DNA from: Streptomyces scabichelini
Lineage (GTDB): Bacteria > Actinomycetota > Actinomycetes > Streptomycetales > Streptomycetaceae
Direction: 5' to 3'
Assembly (NCBI RefSeq): GCF_011045015.1
Contig: NZ_JAAKZY010000056.1
Location: 1 to 52,747, forward strand
DNA length: 52,747 bases
Below are positions 1-10,095 of the stretch, piece after piece. Position numbers and translations under genes: made by a program. The notes under the pieces were generated by a model. That model did no database searches and was not told where the DNA came from. It saw nothing but the letters and a program-made list of their open reading frames with translations. Each line of letters opens with the position of its first letter. Position 1 is the stretch's first letter.

Positions 1-651
1 GCCCTGCCCGCCCTCGGCGGCATGAAGCGCAACTACCGCGAGCGCGTCGCCGACGCCCTGCGTGCCGCGCTGATCGCGGGCGAGCTGCGGCCGGGCGAGG
101 TGTACTCCGCGCCGACCCTCGCCGCCCGCTTCGGCGTCTCGGCGACGCCGGTACGGGAGGCCATGCTCGACCTGGTCAAGGAGGGACTGGTCGACACCGT
201 GCCCAACAAGGGGTTCCGGGTCACCGCCGTCTCCGAGAAGCAGCTCGACGAGTACACCCACATCCGCTCGCTCATAGAGATCCCCACGACCGTGGAGCTG
301 GCCGCCACCGCCGATCCCGTCGCCCTGGAGGCGCTGCGCCCCGTCGCGCAGGAGATCGTCACGGCCGCCGCGGCCGGCGACCTCATCGCGTACGTCGAGG
401 CGGACATCCGCTTCCACCTCGGCCTGCTCGCCCTCGCGGGCAACGAGCATCTGGTCGAGGTCGTCGGCGACCTCCGCAAGCGCTCCCGCCTCTACGGCCT
501 GCACGCGCTGGACGCGGCGGGCCGCCTCGAGGACTCCGCCGAGGAGCACCTGGAGATCCTGGACGCACTCGTCGCCCGCGACGCGCAAGCGGTACGCGCG
601 GTGATGACGCGGCATCTCGGGCACGTACGAGGCCTGTGGGCAGCCGGATGA
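1..651 (+). CDS. GntR-family transcriptional regulator, FCD subfamily (5' end probably outside window)
   Basis: DNA-binding repressor or activator with an N-terminal winged helix (RERVADALRAALIAGELRPG, then a helix-turn-helix around SATPVREAMLDL) and a C-terminal FCD ligand domain. The FCD metal-binding pattern is visible: Asp and His in EADIRFHLGLL, His in EEHLEILDAL and His in MTRHLGHVRGLW. The first ATG is at 22, but the seven codons before it are open and in frame (ALPALGG), so the gene probably starts upstream of the window. It precedes a liv-type transporter by about 120 nt on the same strand and is a natural candidate to control it; that link is inference. Confidence 0.9.
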   Translation, partial: ALPALGGMKRNYRERVADALRAALIAGELRPGEVYSAPTLAARFGVSATPVREAMLDLVKEGLVDTVPNKGFRVTAVSEKQLDEYTHIRSLIEIPTTVELAATADPVALEALRPVAQEIVTAAAAGDLIAYVEADIRFHLGLLALAGNEHLVEVVGDLRKRSRLYGLHALDAAGRLEDSAEEHLEILDALVARDAQAVRAVMTRHLGHVRGLWAAG

Positions 652-769
652 GATGACCGCCGGACGAGACAGCACCGGGCAAAGGCGCCTGCGGAGCCTG
701 CCCGAGTCACCGCTCTGGCCTGCGCTTACACTGAGTCACAAGGGACGTTCGTGACATACCGGAACCGCC

Positions 770-1765
770 GTGCGCTATCAGCGGATGCTCGCACCGGCCC
801 TCGCCCTGGTCTTTGTGACGGTGCCCGCGATCTCCGCGCGGGCCCAGGGTGAGGCAGTCCCACGCGGCCCCACGTTCGGTGCACGCGCTCTGCAGGCGCT
901 GATCGACGGTATCCAGTTCGGGGTCATCATCGCGATCACATCGGTCGGACTCTCGCTGATCTTCGGCACCATCCACTTGATCAATTTCGCGCACGGCGAG
1001 TTCGTCACGATCGGCGCCACCTTCGCGTTCTTCCTCAACGTCTCCGCGGCCGGTCCGGGCTGGCACCTGATACCCGCCGCCATCGCCGCGGTGGTCTTCG
1101 GCGCCCTGCTGGGCGGAGCCGTCGACCGTGGCATCTGGCGCCCGCTGCGGGCCCGGGGCACCGGGCTGATCAACATGTTCATCGTCACCATCGGGCTCTC
1201 CCTGGTGCTGCGGCATGTCGTGCTCGTGCTGTACGGAACCCGGCCCGCCTCCTACGCGCAGTACGACATCCAGAGCACCATCGACCTGGGGCCGGCCGGC
1301 ATCACCCCACGGGACCTCACGGTCACCCTGCTCGCCGTGCTGGTGCTGCTCGGCATTGCCGCGCTTCTGCAGAAGACCCGGATCGGTACGGCTGTCCGGG
1401 CCGTCTCCGCCAACCGGGACCTCGCGGAGGCGTCGGGCATCGACGTGCAGCGGGTGGTGCTGTTCGTGTGGATGCTCGCCGGCGGACTGGCCGCACTCGG
1501 CGGGGTCTTCTTCGGCCTGGTCGAGATCGTCACCTGGGACATGGGCTTCAAGCTCCTGCTGCTCATGTTCGCCGGGGTTATCCTCGGCGGCCTCGGCTCC
1601 GCCTACGGTGCGATGGTCGGTAGCCTCGTCATCGGCATCGTCGCCCAGATGTCCACCCTGTGGTTCCCGGTCGACCTGCAGTACGCGTGGGCGCTGCTCG
1701 TCCTCATCGTCGTCCTCCTCGTCCGGCCGCAGGGCATCCTCGGCCGGGCCGAACGCGTCGGGTGA
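770..1765 (+). CDS. livH: Branched-chain amino acid-type ABC transporter permease (LivH)
   Basis: Inner-membrane permease of a hydrophobic-amino-acid or peptide importer, 331 residues. A GTG start at 770 gives a signal-like N-terminus ending in ARAQG; ATG at 785 is an alternative. The LivH core starts at LQALIDGIQFGVIIAITSVG and shows many hydrophobic helices, the INFAHGEFVTIGA segment typical of LivH, and the family C-terminus RPQGILG. livM follows after 10 nt. The substrate cannot be read from the permease; neighbouring peptidases make peptides or D-amino acids possible alternatives to Leu/Ile/Val. Confidence 0.9.
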   Translation: MRYQRMLAPALALVFVTVPAISARAQGEAVPRGPTFGARALQALIDGIQFGVIIAITSVGLSLIFGTIHLINFAHGEFVTIGATFAFFLNVSAAGPGWHLIPAAIAAVVFGALLGGAVDRGIWRPLRARGTGLINMFIVTIGLSLVLRHVVLVLYGTRPASYAQYDIQSTIDLGPAGITPRDLTVTLLAVLVLLGIAALLQKTRIGTAVRAVSANRDLAEASGIDVQRVVLFVWMLAGGLAALGGVFFGLVEIVTWDMGFKLLLLMFAGVILGGLGSAYGAMVGSLVIGIVAQMSTLWFPVDLQYAWALLVLIVVLLVRPQGILGRAERVG

Positions 1766-1775
1766 GGGGTGCGCC

Positions 1776-2768
1776 ATGGACTTCTCGGCCATCCTCTCCG
1801 ACGCCCTGCGCTCCGGCATCGGCCCCATCGCGGCCATCTACGCGCTCGCCGCGATGGGCCTGAACCTGCACTTCGGTTACACGGGGCTCCTCAACTTCGG
1901 CCAGGTCGGATTCATGCTGGTCGGCGGCTACGGGCTCGCCATCACGGTGGCGACGTACGACGGCCCCATGTGGCTCGGTGTCCTGGGCGGCATCGCCTGC
2001 GCGATCGTGCTGGCCCTGCTGCTCGGCCTGCCCACCCTGCGGCTGCGCGCCGACTACCTCGCCATCACCACGATCGCGGCGGGCGAGACGCTACGGCTGT
2101 TCTACCGGTCCAGCTGGGCCGAGCCCGTCACCGGTGGGGTGTTCGGGCTCCAGAGGTTCGCGAACGACTTCTACGCGCTCAACCCGATAGAGCCCGGCAC
2201 CTACGGCCCGTGGCTGGTGAGGTTCAGCTCCCGCGATCTCTGGGTGATGATCGTCGGATGGGCGCTGGTGCTCGTGGCCGGACTGCTGCTCGCCCTGCTG
2301 ATCCACAGCCCATGGGGCCGTGTCATCCGGTCGATCCGAGAGGACGAGGTCGCCGCGCGCAGCCTCGGCAAGAACGTCTACGCGTACAAGATGCAGAGCC
2401 TCGTGCTGGGCGGCGTCATCGGGGCGGTCGCGGGCATGATGCAGGCGATCCAGGTGCAGTCCGTGAACCCGGACAACTACGATCCGGGCGTCACGTTCTT
2501 CCTGTACACGCTGCTCGTCCTCGGAGGCGCCGGGCGGATCCTCGGGCCGGTCGTCGGCTCGATCCTGTTCTGGTTCGTCCTCAGCTTCCTCGACAGCGCG
2601 CTCCGCCAGGCCATCAGCGCCGAGTACATCTCGCCGGACCTCATCAGTACGTCGGAGGTCGGCGCCGTGCGCTTCGCGCTGGTCGGCATCGCCCTGATCC
2701 TGCTGGTCGCGTTCCGGCCGCAGGGCATTCTCGGCAGCCGGAAGGAGATGGTGCTCAGTGGCCGCTGA
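1776..2768 (+). CDS. livM: Branched-chain amino acid-type ABC transporter permease (LivM)
   Basis: Second permease of the importer, 330 residues, polytopic. Family markers are NLHFGYTGLLNFGQVGFM near the N-terminus, LPTLRLRADYLAITTIA, the cytoplasmic-loop EDEVAARSLGKNVYAYK and the terminal FRPQGILGSRKEM. ATG 1776 is chosen because it begins the conserved LivM N-terminus; the reading frame is open far upstream but there it overlaps livH out of frame. The stop overlaps livG by 11 nt, so translation is probably coupled. Confidence 0.92.
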   Translation: MDFSAILSDALRSGIGPIAAIYALAAMGLNLHFGYTGLLNFGQVGFMLVGGYGLAITVATYDGPMWLGVLGGIACAIVLALLLGLPTLRLRADYLAITTIAAGETLRLFYRSSWAEPVTGGVFGLQRFANDFYALNPIEPGTYGPWLVRFSSRDLWVMIVGWALVLVAGLLLALLIHSPWGRVIRSIREDEVAARSLGKNVYAYKMQSLVLGGVIGAVAGMMQAIQVQSVNPDNYDPGVTFFLYTLLVLGGAGRILGPVVGSILFWFVLSFLDSALRQAISAEYISPDLISTSEVGAVRFALVGIALILLVAFRPQGILGSRKEMVLSGR

Positions 2769-3657
2769 CACAGTCGCTTCCAACGCCGGCCGGCTCTCCG
2801 CGACCGTGCCCGAACCGGGGGTGCGCAAACCCGACCCTCTGCTGGTCATGGACCAGGTGACACGTACCTTCGGCGGCCTCGTCGCCGTGCGGGTGGAGCA
2901 TCTGGAGGTGCAGCGCCGGGCCATCACGGCACTCATCGGGCCCAACGGCGCCGGCAAGACCACGTTGTTCAATGTGGTGAGCGGGTTCGACCGGGCCGAC
3001 GGCGGCCGGTGGTCGTTCGACGGACAGCCGCTCACCGGCGCCCCGGCGCACCGGGTGGCGCGGCGAGGACTGGTCCGTACGTTCCAGCTCACCAGGACGC
3101 TCGCCCGGCTCACCGTGCTGGAGAACATGCTGCTCGCGGCGCCCGGGCAGCGCGGCGAGCGGGCGCTGCCCGCGCTGCTGCGACCGCTGTGGCGCGGGCA
3201 GGAGCGGGAGCTCGAGCGCCGGGCCGACGAACTGCTGGACCGGTTCCGGCTCGGGCCCCTGCGCGACGACCATGCCGGCACGCTCTCCGGCGGTCAGCGC
3301 AAGCTGCTGGAACTGGCCCGCGCGCTGATGGCCCGGCCGGTCATGCTCCTGCTCGACGAACCGATGGCCGGGGTGAACCCCGCGCTGGCCCAGTCGCTGC
3401 TCGGACACATCACCCAGCTGCGCGACGAGGGGCTGACCGTGTGCTTCGTCGAGCACGACATGGACGTGGTAATGGGCATCAGCGACTGGGTGGCCGTCAT
3501 GGCCGACGGCCGCCTCGTGGCCGAGGGCCCACCGCACACGATCAGCCGGAACGCCGCCGTCGTGGACGCCTACCTGGGCAAACGGCACGACGAACCCGGA
3601 ACGACGGAGGGGACGGAGGGGACGGAGAAGGAGAAAGGGGAGGAGAAGGAGGAGTAG
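2758..3657 (+). CDS. livG: ABC transporter ATP-binding protein (LivG)
   Basis: First ATPase of the liv-type importer, 299 residues. Walker A GPNGAGKTT at residues 61-69, signature LSGGQ near 177, Walker B LLLDEP near 199, followed by the LivG-type AGVNP and the H-loop EHDMDVV. The GTG start lies inside the end of livM. The protein carries about 30 extra N-terminal residues and ends in a Glu/Lys/Thr/Gly low-complexity tail, encoded by imperfect repeats of gacggaggg at 3601-3655; the tail is not part of the fold and probably arose by slippage. Confidence 0.93.
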   Translation: MAADTVASNAGRLSATVPEPGVRKPDPLLVMDQVTRTFGGLVAVRVEHLEVQRRAITALIGPNGAGKTTLFNVVSGFDRADGGRWSFDGQPLTGAPAHRVARRGLVRTFQLTRTLARLTVLENMLLAAPGQRGERALPALLRPLWRGQERELERRADELLDRFRLGPLRDDHAGTLSGGQRKLLELARALMARPVMLLLDEPMAGVNPALAQSLLGHITQLRDEGLTVCFVEHDMDVVMGISDWVAVMADGRLVAEGPPHTISRNAAVVDAYLGKRHDEPGTTEGTEGTEKEKGEEKEE

Positions 3658-3659
3658 CG

Positions 3660-4400
<741 letters not shown>

Positions 4401-4451
4401 CTCCTGTTCCTGTGGCTCCTGCCTTTCACTCCTGCCTGTCGCTCTTCCCGG

Positions 4452-5699
4452 TCAGTCCTGTGCCTTGCTGGTCTCGGTGCGCAGGGTCTGCAACTTTCCT
4501 TCGTCGTCGTAGCCGTACACCTCGATCGTCGCCTGGCCGGGTTCGCCCTTGTCGGTGAAGTTGAGCGGACCGCTCACACCCTGGTAGTCGACGTCCTTGC
4601 CGTCGGCGATCAGCTCCTTGCAGGCGGCGAACGAGTTGCACTTCTCGCCGCCCTTGGTGACCCCGTTCATCTCCTTCACGTATTCGCCCGGGTCGTCGGA
4701 CTCCGCCTTCTCGGCGGCGAGCGCGATCGTCGTCACGCAGTCGAAGACCTGCGGTGCGAACTGCAGCTCCTTCAGCTCCGGAGCGAACTTCTTGAGATCC
4801 TTCACGTACTGCTCGTTCGTCTCCGATGCCGGCGCGGTCCCCTTCATCCCGGCAAGCCGCTCCGGCCGGCCCGGTGCGACCAGCGAGGGCAGCTCCTCGC
4901 TGCGCAGTCCGTCGGCGCCGTAGACACCGATCTGGTCGGGCCCGAGTCCGGACTCGATCATGCCCTGCATGATCTGGGTGCCTTCCTCGAACGCGATCAC
5001 CACGGCGGCGTCCGGCCTGGAGTTCTCTATCTGCTGGGCGACCTGGTCGAAGTTGGTCGCCTTCGGGTCGTACGTCTCGGCGAGCGCCACCGTCACACCG
5101 CGGTCCTCGAGTGCCTCCCGCGTGGACTCCATCAGGCCGCGCCCGTAGTCGTCCGCCCGTGCGACCACGGCCACCCGGTCGTGACCGTCCCCGCGGACGA
5201 CGTCCGCCAGGATGGGCCCCTGCAAGGCGTCGCTCGGGGCGGTACGGAAGTAGAACCCGTCGTCCTCGTAGTCGGTGAAGGTGGGTGCGGTGTTCGAGCC
5301 CGAGCACTGCACGACGCCCGCTCCGGTCACCCGGTCGATGAACGCCAGCGACATGCCGGAAGCCGCGGCGCCGACGATCGCGTCCACGCCTGCCGCAAGG
5401 ACCCGGTCGGCCGACTGTGCGGCAACGGCCTCCTGGCCCGCCTCGTCACTGGAAACCACAGCAGGCACGGGCTTGCCCAGCACCCCGCCGGCGTCGTTGA
5501 TCGTCTGTATCGCGAACTTCAACGACTCGATCTGCGGCGGGCCGAGGTAGGCCAGCTGTCCCGTCTCCGGCAGGACGTAACCGAACTGGAGCTCACCATC
5601 GCCCGGGTCGGCCCGGGCGGTACCCGTCGTACCGCAGACGGCTATCACAAGAGCAGCCGCGCTTGCGAAGATCGCGGACCGCCGTATCGACGCTTTCAT
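4452..5699 (-). CDS. ABC transporter substrate-binding protein (LivK-like)
   Basis: Extracellular periplasmic-binding-protein-like receptor, type 1 (Peripla_BP_6), 415 residues. N-terminal signal region of about 30 residues (basic start, hydrophobic core, GTARA). A Cys is present (VIAVCGTTG) but the preceding residues do not make a standard lipobox, so lipid anchoring is uncertain. Typical family segments: YVLPETGQLAYLGPPQI, AGGVLGKPV, DAIVGAAASGMS, ANFDQVAQQI-like and YDAVTTIAL-like regions. It is the only binding-protein gene here and is convergent to livHMGF, so it is transcribed separately. Confidence 0.9.
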   Translation of the reverse strand: MKASIRRSAIFASAAALVIAVCGTTGTARADPGDGELQFGYVLPETGQLAYLGPPQIESLKFAIQTINDAGGVLGKPVPAVVSSDEAGQEAVAAQSADRVLAAGVDAIVGAAASGMSLAFIDRVTGAGVVQCSGSNTAPTFTDYEDDGFYFRTAPSDALQGPILADVVRGDGHDRVAVVARADDYGRGLMESTREALEDRGVTVALAETYDPKATNFDQVAQQIENSRPDAAVVIAFEEGTQIMQGMIESGLGPDQIGVYGADGLRSEELPSLVAPGRPERLAGMKGTAPASETNEQYVKDLKKFAPELKELQFAPQVFDCVTTIALAAEKAESDDPGEYVKEMNGVTKGGEKCNSFAACKELIADGKDVDYQGVSGPLNFTDKGEPGQATIEVYGYDDEGKLQTLRTETSKAQD

Positions 5700-5892
5700 C
5701 TCCGCCTCCGCTCGTTACAGGCGGCGGTGGTCGACAGGCCGGCCATCGCCCGCCATCTGTAGCTGAGGGTAGAACTCACGGCGAAGGTCTGAGAAGTCCG
5801 AATTGTTGTAGTTTCTGAGCGGGGCGGGGACTGGAGCCGCGCTCATCCTCATTCCTGGCCGGTTTCCGGCTCGGCGCGTAACGTGACGCAGC

Positions 5893-6726
5893 ATGAAGAT
5901 CCTCATCAGCGCCGACATGGAGGGCGCCACCGGGGTGACCTGGCCGGCCGATGTGCTGCCGGGCACGCCGCAGTGGGAGCGCTGCCGGGCGATGTTCACC
6001 TCGGACGTGAACGCCGCCGTGCTCGGCTTCTTCGACGGCGGTGCCGACGAAATCCTCATCAATGAGGCCCACTGGACCATGCGCAATCTGCTCCTGGAGC
6101 GGCTGGACGAACGGGCCCAGATGCTCACCGGACGGCACAAGTCGCTGTCCATGGTGGAGGGCGTACAGCACGAGGACGTCGACGGCATCGCGTTCGTCGG
6201 CTATCACGCGGGCGCGGGCATGGAGGGGGTGCTCGCCCACACCTATCTCGCCAACTCGATCACCGGCGTGTGGGTCAATGACGTACGCGCCAGTGAGGGC
6301 CTGCTCAACGCTCATGTCGTCGCCGAGTACGGTGTCCCCGTCGTCCTCGTCACGGGCGACGACGTGGCCTGCGAGGACGCGCTCGGCTATGCGCCCGAGG
6401 CGCTGAAGGTCGCCGTCAAGGACCATGTGTCGCGGTACGCGGCGGTGTGCCGGACACCCGCGCGGACCGCGTCCGACATCCGCGCGGCGGCGAAGGAGGC
6501 GGTCGGGCTCGCCGTGCGGTACGAGCCCGTGGACGGCGGCCCGTTCACTGTGGCGCTGGAGTTCGATGCCGAGCATCTGGCGTTGGCGGCCACCGTCGTG
6601 CCGGGTGTGGATCAGATCGGGGAGCGGAAGGTCGCGTACACCAGCGCGACGATGTATGAGGGGATCCGTGCCTTCAAGGCGGTCACCACGATCGTCTCGG
6701 CTGCCGTGGAGGAGCAGTATGGCTGA
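5893..6726 (+). CDS. M55 family D-aminopeptidase (DppA-like)
   Basis: Zinc D-aminopeptidase that releases D-amino acids such as D-Ala from short peptides, 277 residues (Bacillus subtilis DppA is about 274). Metal and catalytic positions are conserved almost by number: Asp8 and Glu10 in SADMEG, His60 in NEAHW, His105 in VGYHAG, Glu135 in RASEG. ATG 5893 gives the canonical MKILISADMEG start. The stop overlaps the next gene by 8 nt. Its place beside an M20 peptidase and an LD-carboxypeptidase suggests cell-wall peptide turnover. Confidence 0.93.
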   Translation: MKILISADMEGATGVTWPADVLPGTPQWERCRAMFTSDVNAAVLGFFDGGADEILINEAHWTMRNLLLERLDERAQMLTGRHKSLSMVEGVQHEDVDGIAFVGYHAGAGMEGVLAHTYLANSITGVWVNDVRASEGLLNAHVVAEYGVPVVLVTGDDVACEDALGYAPEALKVAVKDHVSRYAAVCRTPARTASDIRAAAKEAVGLAVRYEPVDGGPFTVALEFDAEHLALAATVVPGVDQIGERKVAYTSATMYEGIRAFKAVTTIVSAAVEEQYG

Positions 6727-8032
6727 CCAGCAGGCTCTCGACGAGGTCGTGGAGTTCACCTCCGGCCTCATCCGTATCGACACGACCAATCACGGGGGCG
6801 GTGACTGCCAGGAGCGGCCCGCCGCCGAGTACGCCGCCGCGCGGCTCGCCGAGGCGGGCCTGGAGCCGACGCTTCTGGAGCGCACGAAGGGGCGTACGAA
6901 CGTCGTCGCACGCCTGGAGGGCACCGACCCGTCCGCGGACGCGCTCCTCGTGCACGGTCACCTGGACGTGGTCCCCGCGCAGGCCGAGGACTGGAGCGTG
7001 CACCCCTTCTCCGGAGAGATCCGCGACGGGGTCGTCTGGGGGCGGGGCGCGGTCGACATGAAGAACATGGACGCGATGATCCTCGCGGTCGTACGCCAGT
7101 GGGCGCGCGAGGGCGTACGCCCCCGCCGTGACCTCGTCATCGCCTTCACCGCGGACGAGGAGGCGAGCGCGGAGGACGGCTCGGGCTTTCTCGCCGACCG
7201 GCATCCGGAGCTCTTCGAGGGGTGCACCGAGGGCATCAGCGAATCCGGGGCGTTCACCTTCCACGACGGCACCGGGCGGGAGCTGTATCCCCTCGCGGCG
7301 GGCGAGCGCGGCACCGGCTGGCTGAAGCTCACCGCGCGGGGCCGGGCCGGGCACGGCTCCAAGGTCAACCGGGAGAACGCGGTGACCCGTCTCGCCGCCG
7401 CCATCACGCGGATCGGTGCGTACGAGTGGCCGCCGCGACTGACGCCGACCGTCCGCGCGGCCCTCACCGAACTCGCCGCGCTGTACGGCATCGAGCCCGA
7501 ACTGGACCATCTCAACGATGTCGACGGGCTGCTGGACAAGCTCGGCCCGGCGGCGAAGCTCGTCGAGGCCACCGTCCGCAACAGCGCCAACCCGACCATG
7601 CTGAACGCCGGTTACAAGGTCAACGTGATCCCGGGGGAGGCCGTCGCGTACGTCGACGGACGCTATCTCCACGGCCACGAGGACGAGTTCCGCGCGACGC
7701 TCGACCAGCTCACCGGGCCGGACGTGGAGTGGGAGTTCCACCACCACGAGGTGGCCCTCCAGGCACCGCTGGACTCGCCCACGTACGCGAAGATGCGCGC
7801 CGCCGTCGAGGAGTTCGCGCCCGAGGGGCATGTCGTGCCGTACTGCATGTCGGGCGGCACGGACGCCAAGCAGTTCTCGCGCCTCGGCATCACCGGATAC
7901 GGGTTCACGCCGCTGAAGCTCCCGGAGGGCTACGACTACCAGGCCATGTTCCACGGCGTCGACGAACGCGTACCGGTCGAGGCGCTCCACTTCGGCGTGC
8001 GTGTCCTGGACCGCTTTCTGCGCTCGGCCTAG
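6719..8032 (+). CDS. M20/M25/M40 family zinc metallopeptidase
   Basis: Cytoplasmic di- or aminoacyl peptidase/deacylase of the M20 family, 437 residues. Zinc ligands and catalytic residues are visible: His79-Gly-His81-Leu-Asp83, Asp in GRGAVDMKN, the Glu pair in ADEEAS and a late His in MFHGVDERVP. ATG 6719 begins within the end of the M55 gene, so the two are translationally coupled; the frame is open further upstream but only as a shadow of the M55 gene. Exact substrate unknown; in this setting a dipeptide or muropeptide product is likely. Confidence 0.92.
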   Translation: MADQQALDEVVEFTSGLIRIDTTNHGGGDCQERPAAEYAAARLAEAGLEPTLLERTKGRTNVVARLEGTDPSADALLVHGHLDVVPAQAEDWSVHPFSGEIRDGVVWGRGAVDMKNMDAMILAVVRQWAREGVRPRRDLVIAFTADEEASAEDGSGFLADRHPELFEGCTEGISESGAFTFHDGTGRELYPLAAGERGTGWLKLTARGRAGHGSKVNRENAVTRLAAAITRIGAYEWPPRLTPTVRAALTELAALYGIEPELDHLNDVDGLLDKLGPAAKLVEATVRNSANPTMLNAGYKVNVIPGEAVAYVDGRYLHGHEDEFRATLDQLTGPDVEWEFHHHEVALQAPLDSPTYAKMRAAVEEFAPEGHVVPYCMSGGTDAKQFSRLGITGYGFTPLKLPEGYDYQAMFHGVDERVPVEALHFGVRVLDRFLRSA

Positions 8033-8040
8033 CCGGATAA

Positions 8041-10095
8041 ATGGGGGATATCGTGCAGACCCTGGCCTACGGTTCCTGGCCCTCGCCCATTGAGGCGTCG
8101 CTCGCCGCCGCGCACGACGGGCATCCCGAGTACGTCGGCTTTGTCGGGGACGAGGCCTGGTGGACGGAGCCCCGGCCCACTGAGGGGGGCCGGCGCACGC
8201 TGGTGCGCCGCCGGGCCGACGGCGCCGAGGAGTCGGTGCTGCCCGCCCCGTGGAACGTGCGCAGCCGTGTCATCGAGTACGGCGGACAGCCCTGGACCGG
8301 GGTGATGCGCGAGGACGGTCCGCTGGTCGTCTTCGTCAACTTCGTCGACCAGCGGCTGTACGCGTACGAGGGCGGGGAGCCGCGTCCCCTCACACCCTTG
8401 TCGCTCGTGGGCGGCGGACTGCGCTGGGTGGACCCGCAGTTGCACCTGGAGCTGGGTGAAGTCTGGTGCGTACTGGAGGAGTTCACCGGCGACGGGCCCA
8501 CCGACGTACGCCGCGTCGTGGCCGCCGTCCCGCTGGACGGGTCGGCGGAGCAGGACCGGGACGCCGTACGCGAACTCACCGACGACCGGCACCGGTTCGT
8601 CACCGGCCCCCGTGTCTCGCCCGACGGACGGCGTGCCGCCTGGCTCGCCTGGGACCATCCGCGGATGCCGTGGGACGGCACGGAACTGATGCTCGCCGAC
8701 GTGGCCGGCGACGGGACGCTGCGGAACGCCCGGACGGCCGCCGGCGGCCCCGACGAGTCCATCGCCCAGGTCGACTGGGCCTCCGACGGCGCCCTGCTGT
8801 ACTCCAGCGACCGCACCGGCTGGTGGAACCTCTACCGTGCCTCCGGCAGCGGGCCCGCTGTGCCCCTCTGTCCCCGCGAGGAGGAGTTCGGCGGTCCGCT
8901 GTGGAAGATCGGCCGACGCTGGTTCGCGCCCCTGGAGGACGGACTGATCGCCGTCGTGCACGGGCGCGGCGCCACCGCGCTCGGCATCCTCGACCCGGAG
9001 ACCGGCGAGGTCATCGACACGGCCGGGCCCTGGACCGAGTTCGCGTCGAACCTCGCGGTGAACGGCAACCGCGTCATCGGCATCGCGGCCAGCCCGCGCA
9101 GCGCGTACGAAGTCGTCGAACTCGACGCCGTCCTCCACGCTGGAACGGGCTCGCGCGGGGGCACCCCCATCGGCAGCGGGGGCACCCCCATCGGCAGCGG
9201 GGGCACCCCCGTCGGCAGCGCCCGTGTCATCGGCGCCGCCCACGACGACCCCGTGGACCCCGCGTACTACCCGGAACCGCAGATCCGCACCTTCACCGGC
9301 CCCGCGGGACGCGAGATCCACGCCCACATCTATCCGCCGCACCACCCCGGCTGTGGCGCGCCGGGCGAGGAACTCCCGCCCTACGTCGTCTGGGCCCACG
9401 GCGGCCCCACCGACCGCGCCCCGCTCGTCCTCGACCTGCAGATCGCCTACTTCACCTCCCGCGGCATCGGTGTCGCCGAGGTCAACTACGGCGGGTCCAC
9501 CGGCCACGGCCGCGCGTACCGCAACCGGCTGCGCGAGCAGTGGGGCGTAGTCGACGTCGAGGACTGCGCGGCCGTCGCGCTCGCGCTAGCCGAGGAGGGC
9601 ACCGCGGACCGCGACCGGCTCGCCGTCCGGGGCGGCAGCGCGGGCGGCTGGACCACGGCCGTGTCCCTGGTGAGCACCGACGTCTACGCCTGCGGAACGA
9701 TCCTCTACCCCATCCTCGACCTCGCGGGCTGGGGCGCCGACGAGACGCACGACTTCGAGTCCCAGTACCTGGAGACCCTCGTCGGACCGTTCGCCGAAGT
9801 GCCCGGCCGGTACGCCGAGCGGTCGCCCACCGAGCACGCCGACCGTGTCACCGCGCCCTTCCTGCTGCTCCAGGGCCTCGACGACGTCATCTGCCCTCCC
9901 TCCCAGTGCGAGCGGTTCCTGGCCCGGATGGAGGGGCGACGGGTGCCGCACGCCTACATCGCCTTCGAGGGCGAGGGCCACGGTTTCCGGCGCGCGGACA
10001 CGATGGTGCGGGTCCTGGAGGCCGAACTCTCCCTGTACGCCCAGGTCTTCGGCCTGAACCCACGCGGCATCCCCACCCTGGAGCTCGCCAAGTGA
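8041..10095 (+). CDS. S9 family prolyl oligopeptidase-like serine peptidase
   Basis: Alpha/beta-hydrolase peptidase with an N-terminal beta-propeller, 684 residues, no signal peptide. Catalytic serine at 533 in GGSAGG; Asp in LQGLDDVICP and His in GEGHGF complete the triad. ATG 8041 is 8 nt after the M20 stop; a GTG at 8053 is an alternative start. Residues 373-393 are three tandem GGTPIGS heptapeptides (21-bp DNA repeats at 9157-9219) inserted just before the hydrolase domain. The stop overlaps the next start (GTGA). Probably an aminopeptidase or oligopeptidase of the same degradative operon. Confidence 0.9.
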   Translation: MGDIVQTLAYGSWPSPIEASLAAAHDGHPEYVGFVGDEAWWTEPRPTEGGRRTLVRRRADGAEESVLPAPWNVRSRVIEYGGQPWTGVMREDGPLVVFVNFVDQRLYAYEGGEPRPLTPLSLVGGGLRWVDPQLHLELGEVWCVLEEFTGDGPTDVRRVVAAVPLDGSAEQDRDAVRELTDDRHRFVTGPRVSPDGRRAAWLAWDHPRMPWDGTELMLADVAGDGTLRNARTAAGGPDESIAQVDWASDGALLYSSDRTGWWNLYRASGSGPAVPLCPREEEFGGPLWKIGRRWFAPLEDGLIAVVHGRGATALGILDPETGEVIDTAGPWTEFASNLAVNGNRVIGIAASPRSAYEVVELDAVLHAGTGSRGGTPIGSGGTPIGSGGTPVGSARVIGAAHDDPVDPAYYPEPQIRTFTGPAGREIHAHIYPPHHPGCGAPGEELPPYVVWAHGGPTDRAPLVLDLQIAYFTSRGIGVAEVNYGGSTGHGRAYRNRLREQWGVVDVEDCAAVALALAEEGTADRDRLAVRGGSAGGWTTAVSLVSTDVYACGTILYPILDLAGWGADETHDFESQYLETLVGPFAEVPGRYAERSPTEHADRVTAPFLLLQGLDDVICPPSQCERFLARMEGRRVPHAYIAFEGEGHGFRRADTMVRVLEAELSLYAQVFGLNPRGIPTLELAK
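9157..9219 (+). repeat. Three tandem 21-bp coding repeats
   Basis: Three in-frame copies of a 21-bp unit beginning gggggcaccccc lie at 9157-9177, 9178-9198 and 9199-9219; the third has one G-for-A change. They encode GGTPIGS, GGTPIGS and GGTPVGS inside the S9 peptidase. The first 16 bases (gggggcacccccatcg) match the nested mini-repeat at 32072-32113 (read on the minus strand) except for one base. Confidence 0.95.

Noticed and set aside
9157..9219. CRISPR-like or minisatellite locus
   Set aside because: The repeats are directly tandem, 21 bp, in frame and have no spacers; no cas genes are in the window.
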